Below are positions 1 through 6,968 of a stretch of DNA of 13,747 bases, in pieces. Each line of letters begins with the position of its first letter. The stretch's first letter is position 1. The position numbers and the translations under genes are program-made. The notes beneath the pieces were generated by a model that worked only from the letters and a program-made list of their open reading frames with translations, was not told where the DNA came from and searched no databases. This DNA comes from an uncultured Bacteroidales bacterium (GTDB lineage: Bacteria > Bacteroidota > Bacteroidia > Bacteroidales > UBA932): contig CAMOKK010000016.1 of the NCBI GenBank assembly GCA_946617545.1, forward strand, positions 1 to 13,747, read 5' to 3'.

Positions 1-34
1 GAGGAAACTCCCAACCGAACATAAGTACTCTCAT
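1..34 (-). CDS. Glycosyltransferase, 5' end only (cut by window edge)
   Basis: Only the first 11 codons are visible, reading MRVLMFGWEFP from an ATG at 34-32. This opening is typical of Bacteroidales GT-B glycosyltransferases related to glycogen/starch synthases, whose first beta strand begins 'KVLMFGWEFPP'. The start lies 3 bases after the stop of the debranching enzyme gene, and a good Shine-Dalgarno-like GGGAGGA sits about 7 bases before the ATG within the last debranching-enzyme codons. Gene order in Bacteroides (debranching enzyme, glycosyltransferase, then a GH57 amylase) supports the call. The role in alpha-glucan synthesis is inferred from context, because the domain itself is outside the window. 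Confidence 0.72.
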   Translation of the reverse strand, partial: MRVLMFGWEFP

Positions 35-37
35 AAC

Positions 38-1966
38 TTAATCCTCCCTGTATTTGTCTATAAGCCAGTTGATATTCAGGAGTGCAGCCGTTGTCATGGC
101 CGATGAGATGGCTCCGTGCGCCTCGTGCGGCGGGTCTCCGTCGTAAAGCTCGCTGAAGCAGCCCACCCCGTGCATGGAGAGGTCTTCGTAGAAGCCTTCG
201 GTGAGCCATTCGGCCCGGCCGATGAAATTGGCCCCCATCATCCCGAAGCTGGCGTAGCAGTACTGGGCCAGCAGGAAGGGCCAGGCGCTGCCGTTGTGAT
301 AGGCTTCGTCACGCTGGAGCTGGGTTCCTTCGTAAACGCCCTTGTAGCGGATGTCGCGGGGGCTCAGGGTGCGGATGCCGCGGCGGGTCACCAGTTCGGC
401 GTTCACCACGCGCATCACCTCGCTCACCACCTCGTCGTCTACGCAGCGGTGGTCCAGCGAAACGGCCCAGAGCTGGTTGGGGCGCAGCTCCAGGTGCTGG
501 CCGGCGTTGTCCACATAATCGGCCAGGAAGCCCAGGTCCGCATTCCAGAACAGGGGCTGGAAGTTATTCTCGATGATTTCCTTGATGGTAATCCACTTCT
601 TGTAGAAGGCGCCGGTCTTTTTCTCGTTCTCCAGGGCGAAGGCGATGGCGTTGTACCACAGGGCGTTGGTCTCCACCTGGTAACCGGCACGCTCCGTGAC
701 GGCCCGGCCGTTGATGTAGGCGTTCATCCAGGTAAGGGCCACTCCGTCTTTCTGGGCCCACAGGAGGCCGTTGGGCTGCATGGCCACCTCCTGGCGCTTG
801 CCGGGCAGGTAGCTCTCGATGACGGCCTTCAGCACGGGACCGTACTTGGCCCAGACATCCTTGGGCTTGGCGCCGTAGGCAATGTACTGCTGCAGGGTGA
901 CGGCCAGGAACAGCGGGGCTTCCACCTGCGTGGTGCGGCTGCTCAGGCGCTCCTGGTTGTCTGCAATGAGGTTGTCCAGGATTTCCTCGAACTCCTTGGG
1001 GTCGTTCTTTCCGTACAGGGTGAGACCGGCCAGCGAGAAGAGGGTTTCCCTCAGAAGACCCGTATACAGCCAGCTGTAACCGGCCACGATGCGCTTGCGG
1101 CCGCCGTCGTTGCGGATAAGGGTATCGGCCTGGCGGAGCAGCTGGTCCTGGAAGGAATTGATGGGGCCTATCTGGTCTACGGTGGTGTTGAAGCGGCGCT
1201 TGAGGCCTGCGGCGTTCACCGGCTCACCGGCCGATGCGCTGAACACCAGCGTGTCCCCGCTTTTGAGTTCCACCTCGAAAGAACCGGGCACCCAGAGGTC
1301 TTCCCGGCAGTCGAAGCCGCGGCGCATCTCGTCCGAGTACGTAACCCCCTTGTACCAGGTGGGCGCGAACTTGAATACCGATGCAGATGCACTTAGCTGA
1401 AGGTTGAGCTGGGGGAAGCCCTCGTACATGCAGAAGGCGGCGCCGTTCTGGACGGGGGTGAAGTCCTGCCGGGCAGCCTCGTTCTCGGAAGTGAGGGCAT
1501 GGACGTTGCGGAAGGCCAGGAAAGGCTTGAGTTCCAGCTTCACCTTGGCAGGGGCGTTCACCAGTTCATACTGAATCATCACCTGGCAGGCATCCGGGCT
1601 CAGGGCAATCTTCTTGCGGAAGACAATCTCTCCAATCTTGTACGTGACGCAAGGCACGGGGTCTGCGTCGAAATCCACGATGTACTTGTGACCGCGGGGC
1701 TCATAAACATCCCCGTAACAGTGGATTCCCAGGTTGAAACGCTTGCCGCGGAGGGTCAGGCTTTCATCCAGGGAGCTCAAAAGCAGGTAGCGGTAGCCGC
1801 CAAAGGCTTCTACCGGAACCGCCAGAAGGCCGTGGTAACGCCTGGTGTTGCACGTGACAATGGACGTGTTGCAGAAGGCTCCGGACTTGTTGGCCAACAT
1901 GATTTCCCGCTTGAGGGAATAGGACAGGTTGACCAGCTCCGACTTGTTGAATTTCAAAAAAGCCAT
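38..1966 (-). CDS. Glycogen debranching enzyme (amylo-alpha-1,6-glucosidase, bacterial GDE type)
   Basis: This 642-residue protein should hydrolyse alpha-1,6 branch points of glycogen-like glucans in the cytoplasm. The N-terminal beta-sandwich domain (about 15-250) shows the family pattern NTRRYHGLL at 40-48 and SSLDE at 64-68. The C-terminal (alpha/alpha)6 glucosidase domain (about 270-635) shows AGYSW at 295-299, WMNAYINGR at 413-421, NALWYNA at 434-440, RPNQLWA at 495-501, QRDEAYHNG at 551-559 and ELYDGDPP at 606-613. Length is normal for the short bacterial/archaeal type. The start is 10 bases after the glgB stop. One oddity: the segment that usually reads W-x(4)-GRDT reads W-x(6)-RET here (299-308), with Glu307 where family members have Asp. 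It is probably co-transcribed with glgB and the downstream glycosyltransferase. Family assignment is strong; activity is slightly less certain because of the altered motif. Confidence 0.93.
   Translation of the reverse strand: MAFLKFNKSELVNLSYSLKREIMLANKSGAFCNTSIVTCNTRRYHGLLAVPVEAFGGYRYLLLSSLDESLTLRGKRFNLGIHCYGDVYEPRGHKYIVDFDADPVPCVTYKIGEIVFRKKIALSPDACQVMIQYELVNAPAKVKLELKPFLAFRNVHALTSENEAARQDFTPVQNGAAFCMYEGFPQLNLQLSASASVFKFAPTWYKGVTYSDEMRRGFDCREDLWVPGSFEVELKSGDTLVFSASAGEPVNAAGLKRRFNTTVDQIGPINSFQDQLLRQADTLIRNDGGRKRIVAGYSWLYTGLLRETLFSLAGLTLYGKNDPKEFEEILDNLIADNQERLSSRTTQVEAPLFLAVTLQQYIAYGAKPKDVWAKYGPVLKAVIESYLPGKRQEVAMQPNGLLWAQKDGVALTWMNAYINGRAVTERAGYQVETNALWYNAIAFALENEKKTGAFYKKWITIKEIIENNFQPLFWNADLGFLADYVDNAGQHLELRPNQLWAVSLDHRCVDDEVVSEVMRVVNAELVTRRGIRTLSPRDIRYKGVYEGTQLQRDEAYHNGSAWPFLLAQYCYASFGMMGANFIGRAEWLTEGFYEDLSMHGVGCFSELYDGDPPHEAHGAISSAMTTAALLNINWLIDKYRED
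42..48 (-). promoter_or_regulatory. Ribosome binding site for the glycosyltransferase
   Basis: On the minus strand GGGAGGA ends about 7 bases before the ATG at 34. It overlaps the final codons and stop of the debranching enzyme gene. It supports the 34-32 ATG as a real start and suggests coupled translation of the two genes. Confidence 0.6.
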
Positions 1967-1976
1967 AAATATGTTT

Positions 1977-3968
1977 TTATACTTGCTTCAATACAAGGGC
2001 CGTACGGGCAGGCAGGTACAACTTAAGCGTGTGGTCGTACCCCTGGTTGCCGTTGGGGCATCTCTCATCCATGGCTATATGACGTTCCCCCTCCTGCAGA
2101 CGCCCATATCCGTCGAAACGGGGCTCGTCGGAGTCCAGTACCGTCACATAGTCTCCCGCCGGGGCCGAAAAACCATAATCCGCGAACGAACCGGCAGGTG
2201 AAAAATTCAGTGCAAAGATACAGTTTTTCCTACGGAAAATCAAGATTTTCTTTTCCTCATCGGCCACCAGCAGTTCCGGATAACAGGAAAGGACGGCCTC
2301 TTTCCGCAGCAGGTGTACCATCTCGGCGTCGAAGCGGTTCAGGCAACCGTAGCGGAGCTCCGGATTGTCGGAGAGCGACCACTGCCGGCGGGCATACTTG
2401 AAGGACCAGCCGTTTCCCTCGCGGGGGAAGTCTATCCACTCGGGATGGCCGAACTCGTTGCCCATGAAATTCAGGTAACCGTTGCCGGCGGTACCGGCCG
2501 TCACCAGGCGGATGAGTTTGTGAAGGGCGATGCCCCGGTCCACGATGTCGTTTTGGCTGTCAAGGCGCATGGCATAGTACATTTCCTTGTCCATGAGGCG
2601 GAAGATGATGGTCTTGTCTCCCACCAGGGCCTGGTCGTGGCATTCAGCGTAGGAGATAGTCTTTTCCTCGGCCCGTTTTCCGGTGAGTTCGTGCCAAATC
2701 TCGCCCATGGACCACTGCTCGTCGGAACGCTCCTTGATCCACTTGATCCAGTGGTCGGCCACGCCCATGCTCATGCGGAAGTCGAAACCCACGCCGAAGG
2801 CCTCAAAGGGAGCGGCCAGGCCCGCCATGGCCGATACGTCCTCCGCGATGGTTATTCCGTTGGGATTCATCTGCTTGACCAGCATGTTCGCCAGGGCCAG
2901 GTAAATGACGGCATCCTCGTCCACGCCGCCGTCGAAGTACAGTCCGTAGTTCCCGAAATCCTTGCCCAGGCCGTGGTCCCAGTACAGCATGGACGTAACC
3001 CCGTCAAAGCGGAAACCGTCTATGTGGTATTCTTCCATCCAGTACTTGACGTTGGACAGCAGGAAAAAGCGGGTGGCGTCCTTGCCGTAGTCAAAGCAGC
3101 GCGAGCCCCAGGCGGGATGGTCTCCCTTGGGACCGGCATGAAAGTACAAGTAGTCCGTTCCGTCAAATTCGGCCAGGCCTTCCAGCGAGTTTTTCACGCT
3201 GTGGCTGTGTACGATGTCCATGATGACGGCAATCCCCTTTGCGTGGGCGTCGTCCACCAGGGCCTTGAACTCTTCCGGCGTGCCGAAGCGGGAGCTCAGC
3301 GCGAAGAAATTGCTCACCTGATAACCGAAGGAGCCGTAGTACGGGTGCTCCTGCAGGGCCATGATCTGGATGGTGTCATATCCCAGCTTCTTGATGCGGG
3401 GCAGCACGTCCCGGCGGAATTCCTCGAAACTTCCCACCTTTTCCTTTTCACTGGCCATGCCGATATGGCACTCATAGATGAAGGGATTGGGGCGCTTGCC
3501 GGCATGGCCGTGCTTCCAGACATAGGGTTTGGGGTCCCACACCTGGGCGCTGAACACCTTGGTCACATCGTCCTGGACCACGCGGGTGGCATAGGAAGGG
3601 AGCCTTTCCCCGCCGCCGCCCGGCCACTCTATATACAGTTTGTACAGTTGGCCGTGGCGAAGGAACATCTCCGGGATCTTGAGTTCCCAGTTGCCATTTC
3701 CCAGCGGCTGGAGGGCATAGGCATCCGTACGTTTCCAGTTGTTGCAGTCTCCAATCAGATAAATCTTGGAGGCATTGGGGGCATACTCGCGGAAAACCCA
3801 GCCGTCCTTGTCCTTGTGGAGGCCATAATAAAGATGGTTGTTCACGGCGTCCTTCAGTTGGCCGTCTCCGGCCACGTGCCTGAGGGTTTGCAAAATGTGT
3901 TCGTGCCGGGCGTCAATGGCGTCTTTCCACGGCATCAGCCAGGGGTCAGTTTCGTAAATTTTTTGCAT
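1977..3968 (-). CDS. glgB: 1,4-alpha-glucan branching enzyme (GH13)
   Basis: This cytoplasmic enzyme makes alpha-1,6 branches by cutting an alpha-1,4 glucan and transferring the segment. With the start at 3968 the protein is 663 residues, in the range of the eukaryote-like GH13 subfamily 8 enzymes common in Bacteroidota. It has an N-terminal CBM48-like domain (about 45-140), a GH13 barrel (about 165-520) and a C-terminal beta domain. GH13 regions are visible: DIVHSH 251-256, DGFRFDG 317-323 (nucleophile Asp322), AEDVS 375-379 (acid/base Glu376) and ECHDQ 442-446 (Asp445). An in-frame ATG 33 bases further upstream would overlap xseB, so I prefer the ATG at 3968, 10 bases after the xseB stop, where MQKIYETDPWL resembles homologue starts. 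An AAGGAG lies 13 bases upstream. The debranching enzyme gene follows after 10 bases, so branching and debranching are encoded side by side. Confidence 0.95.
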   Translation of the reverse strand: MQKIYETDPWLMPWKDAIDARHEHILQTLRHVAGDGQLKDAVNNHLYYGLHKDKDGWVFREYAPNASKIYLIGDCNNWKRTDAYALQPLGNGNWELKIPEMFLRHGQLYKLYIEWPGGGGERLPSYATRVVQDDVTKVFSAQVWDPKPYVWKHGHAGKRPNPFIYECHIGMASEKEKVGSFEEFRRDVLPRIKKLGYDTIQIMALQEHPYYGSFGYQVSNFFALSSRFGTPEEFKALVDDAHAKGIAVIMDIVHSHSVKNSLEGLAEFDGTDYLYFHAGPKGDHPAWGSRCFDYGKDATRFFLLSNVKYWMEEYHIDGFRFDGVTSMLYWDHGLGKDFGNYGLYFDGGVDEDAVIYLALANMLVKQMNPNGITIAEDVSAMAGLAAPFEAFGVGFDFRMSMGVADHWIKWIKERSDEQWSMGEIWHELTGKRAEEKTISYAECHDQALVGDKTIIFRLMDKEMYYAMRLDSQNDIVDRGIALHKLIRLVTAGTAGNGYLNFMGNEFGHPEWIDFPREGNGWSFKYARRQWSLSDNPELRYGCLNRFDAEMVHLLRKEAVLSCYPELLVADEEKKILIFRRKNCIFALNFSPAGSFADYGFSAPAGDYVTVLDSDEPRFDGYGRLQEGERHIAMDERCPNGNQGYDHTLKLYLPARTALVLKQV

Positions 3969-3978
3969 ATTCTGTCGT

Positions 3979-4167
3979 TTACTCCTTATCCAGAGAATCA
4001 ATTTTTTCCTTCACCGTGCGCAGGTACTCCCGGCACTGGCCCAGAAGTTCCTTGCTGCGGCCCACCAGGGCGTCGATATCGTCCAGCTTGGTTTCCGGAT
4101 TCTCCACCTGGGCAGCTATCCGGTCCAGTTCGGCAATGGCCTTTGCGTAGTCAAATTGGGGCGTCAT
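3979..4167 (-). CDS. xseB: Exodeoxyribonuclease VII small subunit
   Basis: This 62-residue protein is the small subunit of exonuclease VII, which binds the helical C-terminal part of XseA and is needed for the complex that degrades single-stranded DNA. The sequence has the family's two-helix pattern: FDYAKAIAELDRIAAQVENP, then acidic LDDIDALVGRSKELLGQCREYLR. It overlaps the xseA stop by 4 bases (ATGA), the usual arrangement for this pair and a sign of translational coupling. The length is slightly short for the family (commonly 60-90 residues) but normal for Bacteroidota. Identification relies on the pattern together with the xseA neighbour. Confidence 0.93.
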   Translation of the reverse strand: MTPQFDYAKAIAELDRIAAQVENPETKLDDIDALVGRSKELLGQCREYLRTVKEKIDSLDKE

Positions 4168-5486
4168 GCTATATTAACTTTATGATTATCAGATGTTTCA
4201 CTATACACTTCATCTACCTTGGCTGTGAGGGAGCCGTCGGAAAAGCGCACGCCAATACGGTCCCCTACCGCCACTTTGTCCACGGTCTTGAGCACTTTGT
4301 TGTCCTTCCCCGTCACCAGCACATAGCCCATGGCCAGGATGTTGCGGGGGTCCGAGGCTTTGACAAGGGCCTCCTTCAAGGCCAGCTTGGAATACTCTGC
4401 GCTTATCCGGGAGAGGGCGGCAAACTGGATGCGATGCTGCACGGCATCCTTGAGGGCGGCCACCTGCCCATGCTTGAGCAGCAGCCCCCGGGAAATGCGT
4501 CCCAGGCTCTTCTGGAGCCTCATTTCCAGGGCCGATACCCGCCCTTGCAGCGCCCGGTGCATCCGGGACTCCGCCCCGCCCAGCTTAAGCTCCTCCCGGC
4601 TCAGCACCTGCCGGGCGGCCGCCATCACCCGCTGGCCCAGGCGGTCCAGAAGGACATCCTGCGCCTGGAAGGCTTCCAAAAAGACATCGGCCAGTGCCGT
4701 GGGCGTTTTTACGGACCGGTGGGCCACCATGTCTGCAATGTGGACATCCTTGTCGTGGCCGATGGCCGTAATCACCGGCACCGGCAGGGTGGCGATGGTG
4801 ACGGCCAGGTCGAAGTCGTCAAAACAGGCCAGGTCCAGCTCGCTGCCGCCGCCCCTGAGGATAAGGATGGCGTCGTAGTTCTTTTCCGCCGCATCCATGA
4901 GCGCGGCCGATATGGACGCGGGCGCCTGCTCTCCCTGCATGAGGGCCTCGAAGAGGTCCAGCCGGAAGGCATAGCCCTGGGGATTGTTCTGCAGGTGATT
5001 CCGGAAATCCTGATAGCCGGCCGCCGTAAGGGACGTGACCACCGCCAGGCGGCGGGGCAGGTCCGGCAGGGCCAGTTCCTTCTGCATGTCCATGTAGCCA
5101 TCGGCCGTCAGCTTCTCGATGGCCCGCTTGCGCTCCAGGGCCTTTTCTCCCAGCGTGAAGGCCGGGTCTATGTCTTCGATGAAGAGGGAGACGCCGTAAA
5201 GTTCGCTGAAACTCACCTGCACCTGCACCAGCACGGTGATGCCGGAACGGAGGGGTTCACCGGTGGCCTGCTCGAAGAAACGGGTGAGCACGGGATACTT
5301 CCACTTCCAGATCATGGCGCGGGATTCCGCGACGGGTTTTCCCAGGCGGCTCTGCACCAGGCTCAGATAACAGTGACCGTTGGAGCGGGGGCTCCAGGAG
5401 GCGATTTCCGCCTTTACCCAGTATCGGCCCGGAAAGGCCTGGGCTACACTCTCCTTAATCCTGGTCTGAAGTTCCAGGAGATCCAT
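4164..5486 (-). CDS. xseA: Exodeoxyribonuclease VII large subunit
   Basis: This is the catalytic subunit of exonuclease VII, a cytoplasmic single-strand DNA exonuclease in repair. From the chosen start it has 440 residues: an N-terminal OB-fold (about 1-105, with YWVKAEIASW and NGHCYLSL), the catalytic domain (about 125-270, with LRGGGSELDL at 210-219, AIGHDKDVHIADMVAHRSVKTPTA at 241-264), and a long helical segment (about 270-375) that binds XseB. The C terminus has the GYVLV...KVAVGDRI...DGSL...V pattern of the family. Three in-frame ATGs exist at 5573, 5504 and 5486. I choose 5486 because MDLLELQTRIKESV matches homologue starts, GGGAGAA lies 9 bases upstream, and the -7-like promoter element at 5512-5519 would leave no leader for the 5504 start and would lie downstream of 5573. 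The enzyme heads the second transcription unit. Confidence 0.95.
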   Translation of the reverse strand: MDLLELQTRIKESVAQAFPGRYWVKAEIASWSPRSNGHCYLSLVQSRLGKPVAESRAMIWKWKYPVLTRFFEQATGEPLRSGITVLVQVQVSFSELYGVSLFIEDIDPAFTLGEKALERKRAIEKLTADGYMDMQKELALPDLPRRLAVVTSLTAAGYQDFRNHLQNNPQGYAFRLDLFEALMQGEQAPASISAALMDAAEKNYDAILILRGGGSELDLACFDDFDLAVTIATLPVPVITAIGHDKDVHIADMVAHRSVKTPTALADVFLEAFQAQDVLLDRLGQRVMAAARQVLSREELKLGGAESRMHRALQGRVSALEMRLQKSLGRISRGLLLKHGQVAALKDAVQHRIQFAALSRISAEYSKLALKEALVKASDPRNILAMGYVLVTGKDNKVLKTVDKVAVGDRIGVRFSDGSLTAKVDEVYSETSDNHKVNIA

Positions 5487-5495
5487 ATATTTCCG

Positions 5496-5502
5496 TTCTC
5501 CC
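5496..5502 (-). promoter_or_regulatory. Ribosome binding site deciding the xseA start
   Basis: GGGAGAA on the minus strand ends 9 bases before the ATG at 5486. It favours that start over the in-frame ATG at 5504, which this site immediately follows. Confidence 0.5.
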
Positions 5503-5511
5503 ATAACTTCA

Positions 5512-5519
5512 CAAAGATA
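5512..5519 (-). promoter_or_regulatory. Bacteroidota-type -7 promoter element upstream of xseA
   Basis: The minus strand reads TATCTTTG, an exact match to the TAnnTTTG -7 consensus known from Bacteroides. It lies in the 59-base spacer between the DUF3108-like gene and xseA, the only spacer longer than 10 bases in the window, so it probably drives xseA-xseB-glgB and the debranching enzyme. I see no well-spaced TTTG -33 box; the nearest TTG is about 14 bases upstream, closer than usual. Transcription would start around 5505, giving a leader of roughly 20 bases for the ATG at 5486. Confidence 0.55.
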
Positions 5520-5554
5520 AGAAAAATCCCTTACAATTGCACGGATTATCTTTG
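5512..5554. repeat. Short inverted repeat spanning the spacer before xseA
   Basis: The arms are CAAAGATAA (5512-5520) and TTATCTTTG (5546-5554), a perfect 9-base inverted repeat with a 25-base centre. One arm is the xseA -7-like element; the other overlaps the last codons and stop (CAA AGA TAA) of the upstream DUF3108-like gene. It may be a regulatory hairpin or operator, or a chance result of the stop-codon context matching the promoter consensus. There is no following T-run to suggest an intrinsic terminator. Confidence 0.35.
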
Positions 5555-6229
5555 CTCTATCTGTACCAGGCACTCGCTTTCCTGCAGGCGCATATTATTG
5601 TCAAAAATATCGTGGCGCACATACCCCAAACCGGGGAAATAATAGTCTTCCACCCAGTTTTCGGGATGGTGGAAAGGAGCGTCTTCCTCCTTGTGACTTC
5701 TCACCACAATGCAGTCAAACGTGCCGGCAGAGGTGGTAATGCGCTGCAGGCGGTCTACCGTCCGCCTGGTAATGTGAAAATGGGAGGAGATGCCCATCAC
5801 CCGCACGGTGCAGTGTGTGTCGGGAAGGGTGTCTCCGGGCTTCATATCCACAGGAAGAGAGGTCAGGGATTCCGTTACGCTGACTTTACCGCCGGGGAAC
5901 ATATTCTGGACAAAACCCTTGACCGTGGCTCCGAAATCCAGGCTCACGTCTCCTGCAGGAGAAAGATAAGCGGTCAGAAGCGTCCGTCCCCCGAAGAGGT
6001 CTTTTCCGCTGGCTTTCTTCATGGTAACGGCATAGCGGACCTCACGGCCCCGGGAAGAACTGCCCAAAGATTCAATTTCAAAAAGCGTGGTCTGGGTAAG
6101 TTTCCCGGACGAAACCTTGTAACGCTCGTAAAGCAGCCTGGTACCGGTTCCGGTACAGAAATAGGGTTCGGAGGCTGTGAGCGCAAGCGTACTAAAAAGG
6201 GCCGCCAGAACGAAAAGGGCTCTTCTCAT
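5546..6229 (-). CDS. Exported DUF3108-like protein, function unknown
   Basis: This 227-residue protein begins with a clear signal peptide (MRRALFVLAALFSTLALTA, cleavage probably near residue 19-20) and no lipobox, so it should be periplasmic or outer-membrane associated. The rest looks like a beta-rich domain of the DUF3108/TapB-like group found widely in Bacteroidales: YERYKVSSGKL (35-45), SLPVDMKPGDTLPD (124-137), the AGTFDCIVVRSH stretch (168-179) and a terminal ENWVEDYYFPGLGYVRHD (190-207), resembling the 'W...GlG.V..E' ending of the family. No catalytic motif is visible and I do not assign a function. The ATG follows the nadE stop with no gap (TAGATG) and no obvious ribosome binding site, so translation is probably coupled to nadE. 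It is likely the last gene of the nine-gene unit. Confidence 0.82.
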   Translation of the reverse strand: MRRALFVLAALFSTLALTASEPYFCTGTGTRLLYERYKVSSGKLTQTTLFEIESLGSSSRGREVRYAVTMKKASGKDLFGGRTLLTAYLSPAGDVSLDFGATVKGFVQNMFPGGKVSVTESLTSLPVDMKPGDTLPDTHCTVRVMGISSHFHITRRTVDRLQRITTSAGTFDCIVVRSHKEEDAPFHHPENWVEDYYFPGLGYVRHDIFDNNMRLQESECLVQIEQR

Positions 6230-6967
6230 CTATAATTGGGGGTCAAAATGGGGAATGGGTTTCAGTTTGAACAAGTTGGTCACATGCTTGTGGTCTATCA
6301 AGGCCTTGGTCTGCAGGTCTTCGCAGATGCCCGTACGGATATACTTGTCCAATACCGCATAGCTGAAGCCCAGGTTGTCTTCGTCCGTGAGGCCGGTGAG
6401 GCCGTCTGAGGGGGCTTTTTCCACCAGGTCTGTCGGCAGGCCCAGCACTTTGCCGATGGCCACCACTTCCTGCACGGTAAGCCCTCCCAGGGGGGAAAAG
6501 TCTCCGGCGGCGTCTCCGTAACGGGTGCTGTAGCCCACCCAGTCTTCGGAGAGGTTGCAGGTGTTCACCACCCGGCCGTTGTTGCTCTGGGATATGGCAT
6601 ACAGGGCCGTCATCCGCAGGCGCGGCGCCATATTGATGCGTGTCTGTTTGCTGGCCGGGCCGCCCAGCCGCTCCTCCACTTCCGTCATGAGGGCCTCAAA
6701 GGCCGGGCCGATGTTCACATTGTACTTCCGGATGCCCAGGTGAGCGATAAGACGGAATGAATCGTCGATATCCGGCTGCTCGCCGTTAGGCATGGTTACA
6801 CCTATTACACGGTCTGCGCCCAGGGCCTCTGCACAGAGGGCGGCACACACGCTGCTGTCCTTGCCGCCTGAAATGCCCAGCACGGCATTGCAGCCGGGAC
6901 CGTTCTGCTCAAACCAGTCCCGAATCCATCGGACGCAAGCGTCCTTAACTTTCAATGGTTCGAACAT
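6230..6967 (-). CDS. nadE: NAD+ synthetase, ammonia-dependent type
   Basis: This enzyme amidates deamido-NAD to NAD+ in the last step of NAD synthesis. The 245-residue protein is a single synthetase domain without the N-terminal glutaminase, so it should use free ammonia. The P-loop-like ATP pyrophosphatase motif SGGKDSS is at 33-39. Other family segments are NMAPRLRMTALYAIS (112-126), CNLSEDWVGYSTRYGDAAGDFSPLGGLTK-like region (137-164, reading GLTV at its end) and the dinucleotide-binding KAPSDGLTGLTDED (184-197). It starts 1 base after the der stop region and ends directly against the next gene, so it is embedded in the operon. Nothing is odd in length or motifs. Confidence 0.96.
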   Translation of the reverse strand: MFEPLKVKDACVRWIRDWFEQNGPGCNAVLGISGGKDSSVCAALCAEALGADRVIGVTMPNGEQPDIDDSFRLIAHLGIRKYNVNIGPAFEALMTEVEERLGGPASKQTRINMAPRLRMTALYAISQSNNGRVVNTCNLSEDWVGYSTRYGDAAGDFSPLGGLTVQEVVAIGKVLGLPTDLVEKAPSDGLTGLTDEDNLGFSYAVLDKYIRTGICEDLQTKALIDHKHVTNLFKLKPIPHFDPQL

Positions 6968-6968
6968 A

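Noticed and set aside
3969..4001. N-terminal extension of GlgB by 11 residues from an upstream ATG
   Set aside because: It would overlap xseB by about 23 bases and adds residues (ILWIRSKRQN) unlike the family start; the ATG at 3968 fits the homologues.
5487..5573. N-terminal extension of XseA by up to 29 residues
   Set aside because: The added residues do not look like the OB-fold start, the extension runs through the likely promoter element and overlaps the upstream gene, and a ribosome binding site supports the ATG at 5486.
2313..5642. A 1109-codon open frame on the plus strand
   Set aside because: It lies exactly antisense to glgB, xseB and xseA, whose frames carry clear family motifs. 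It has low-complexity Gly/Val/His/Gln-rich composition typical of a GC-rich shadow frame, and shows no recognisable domain.
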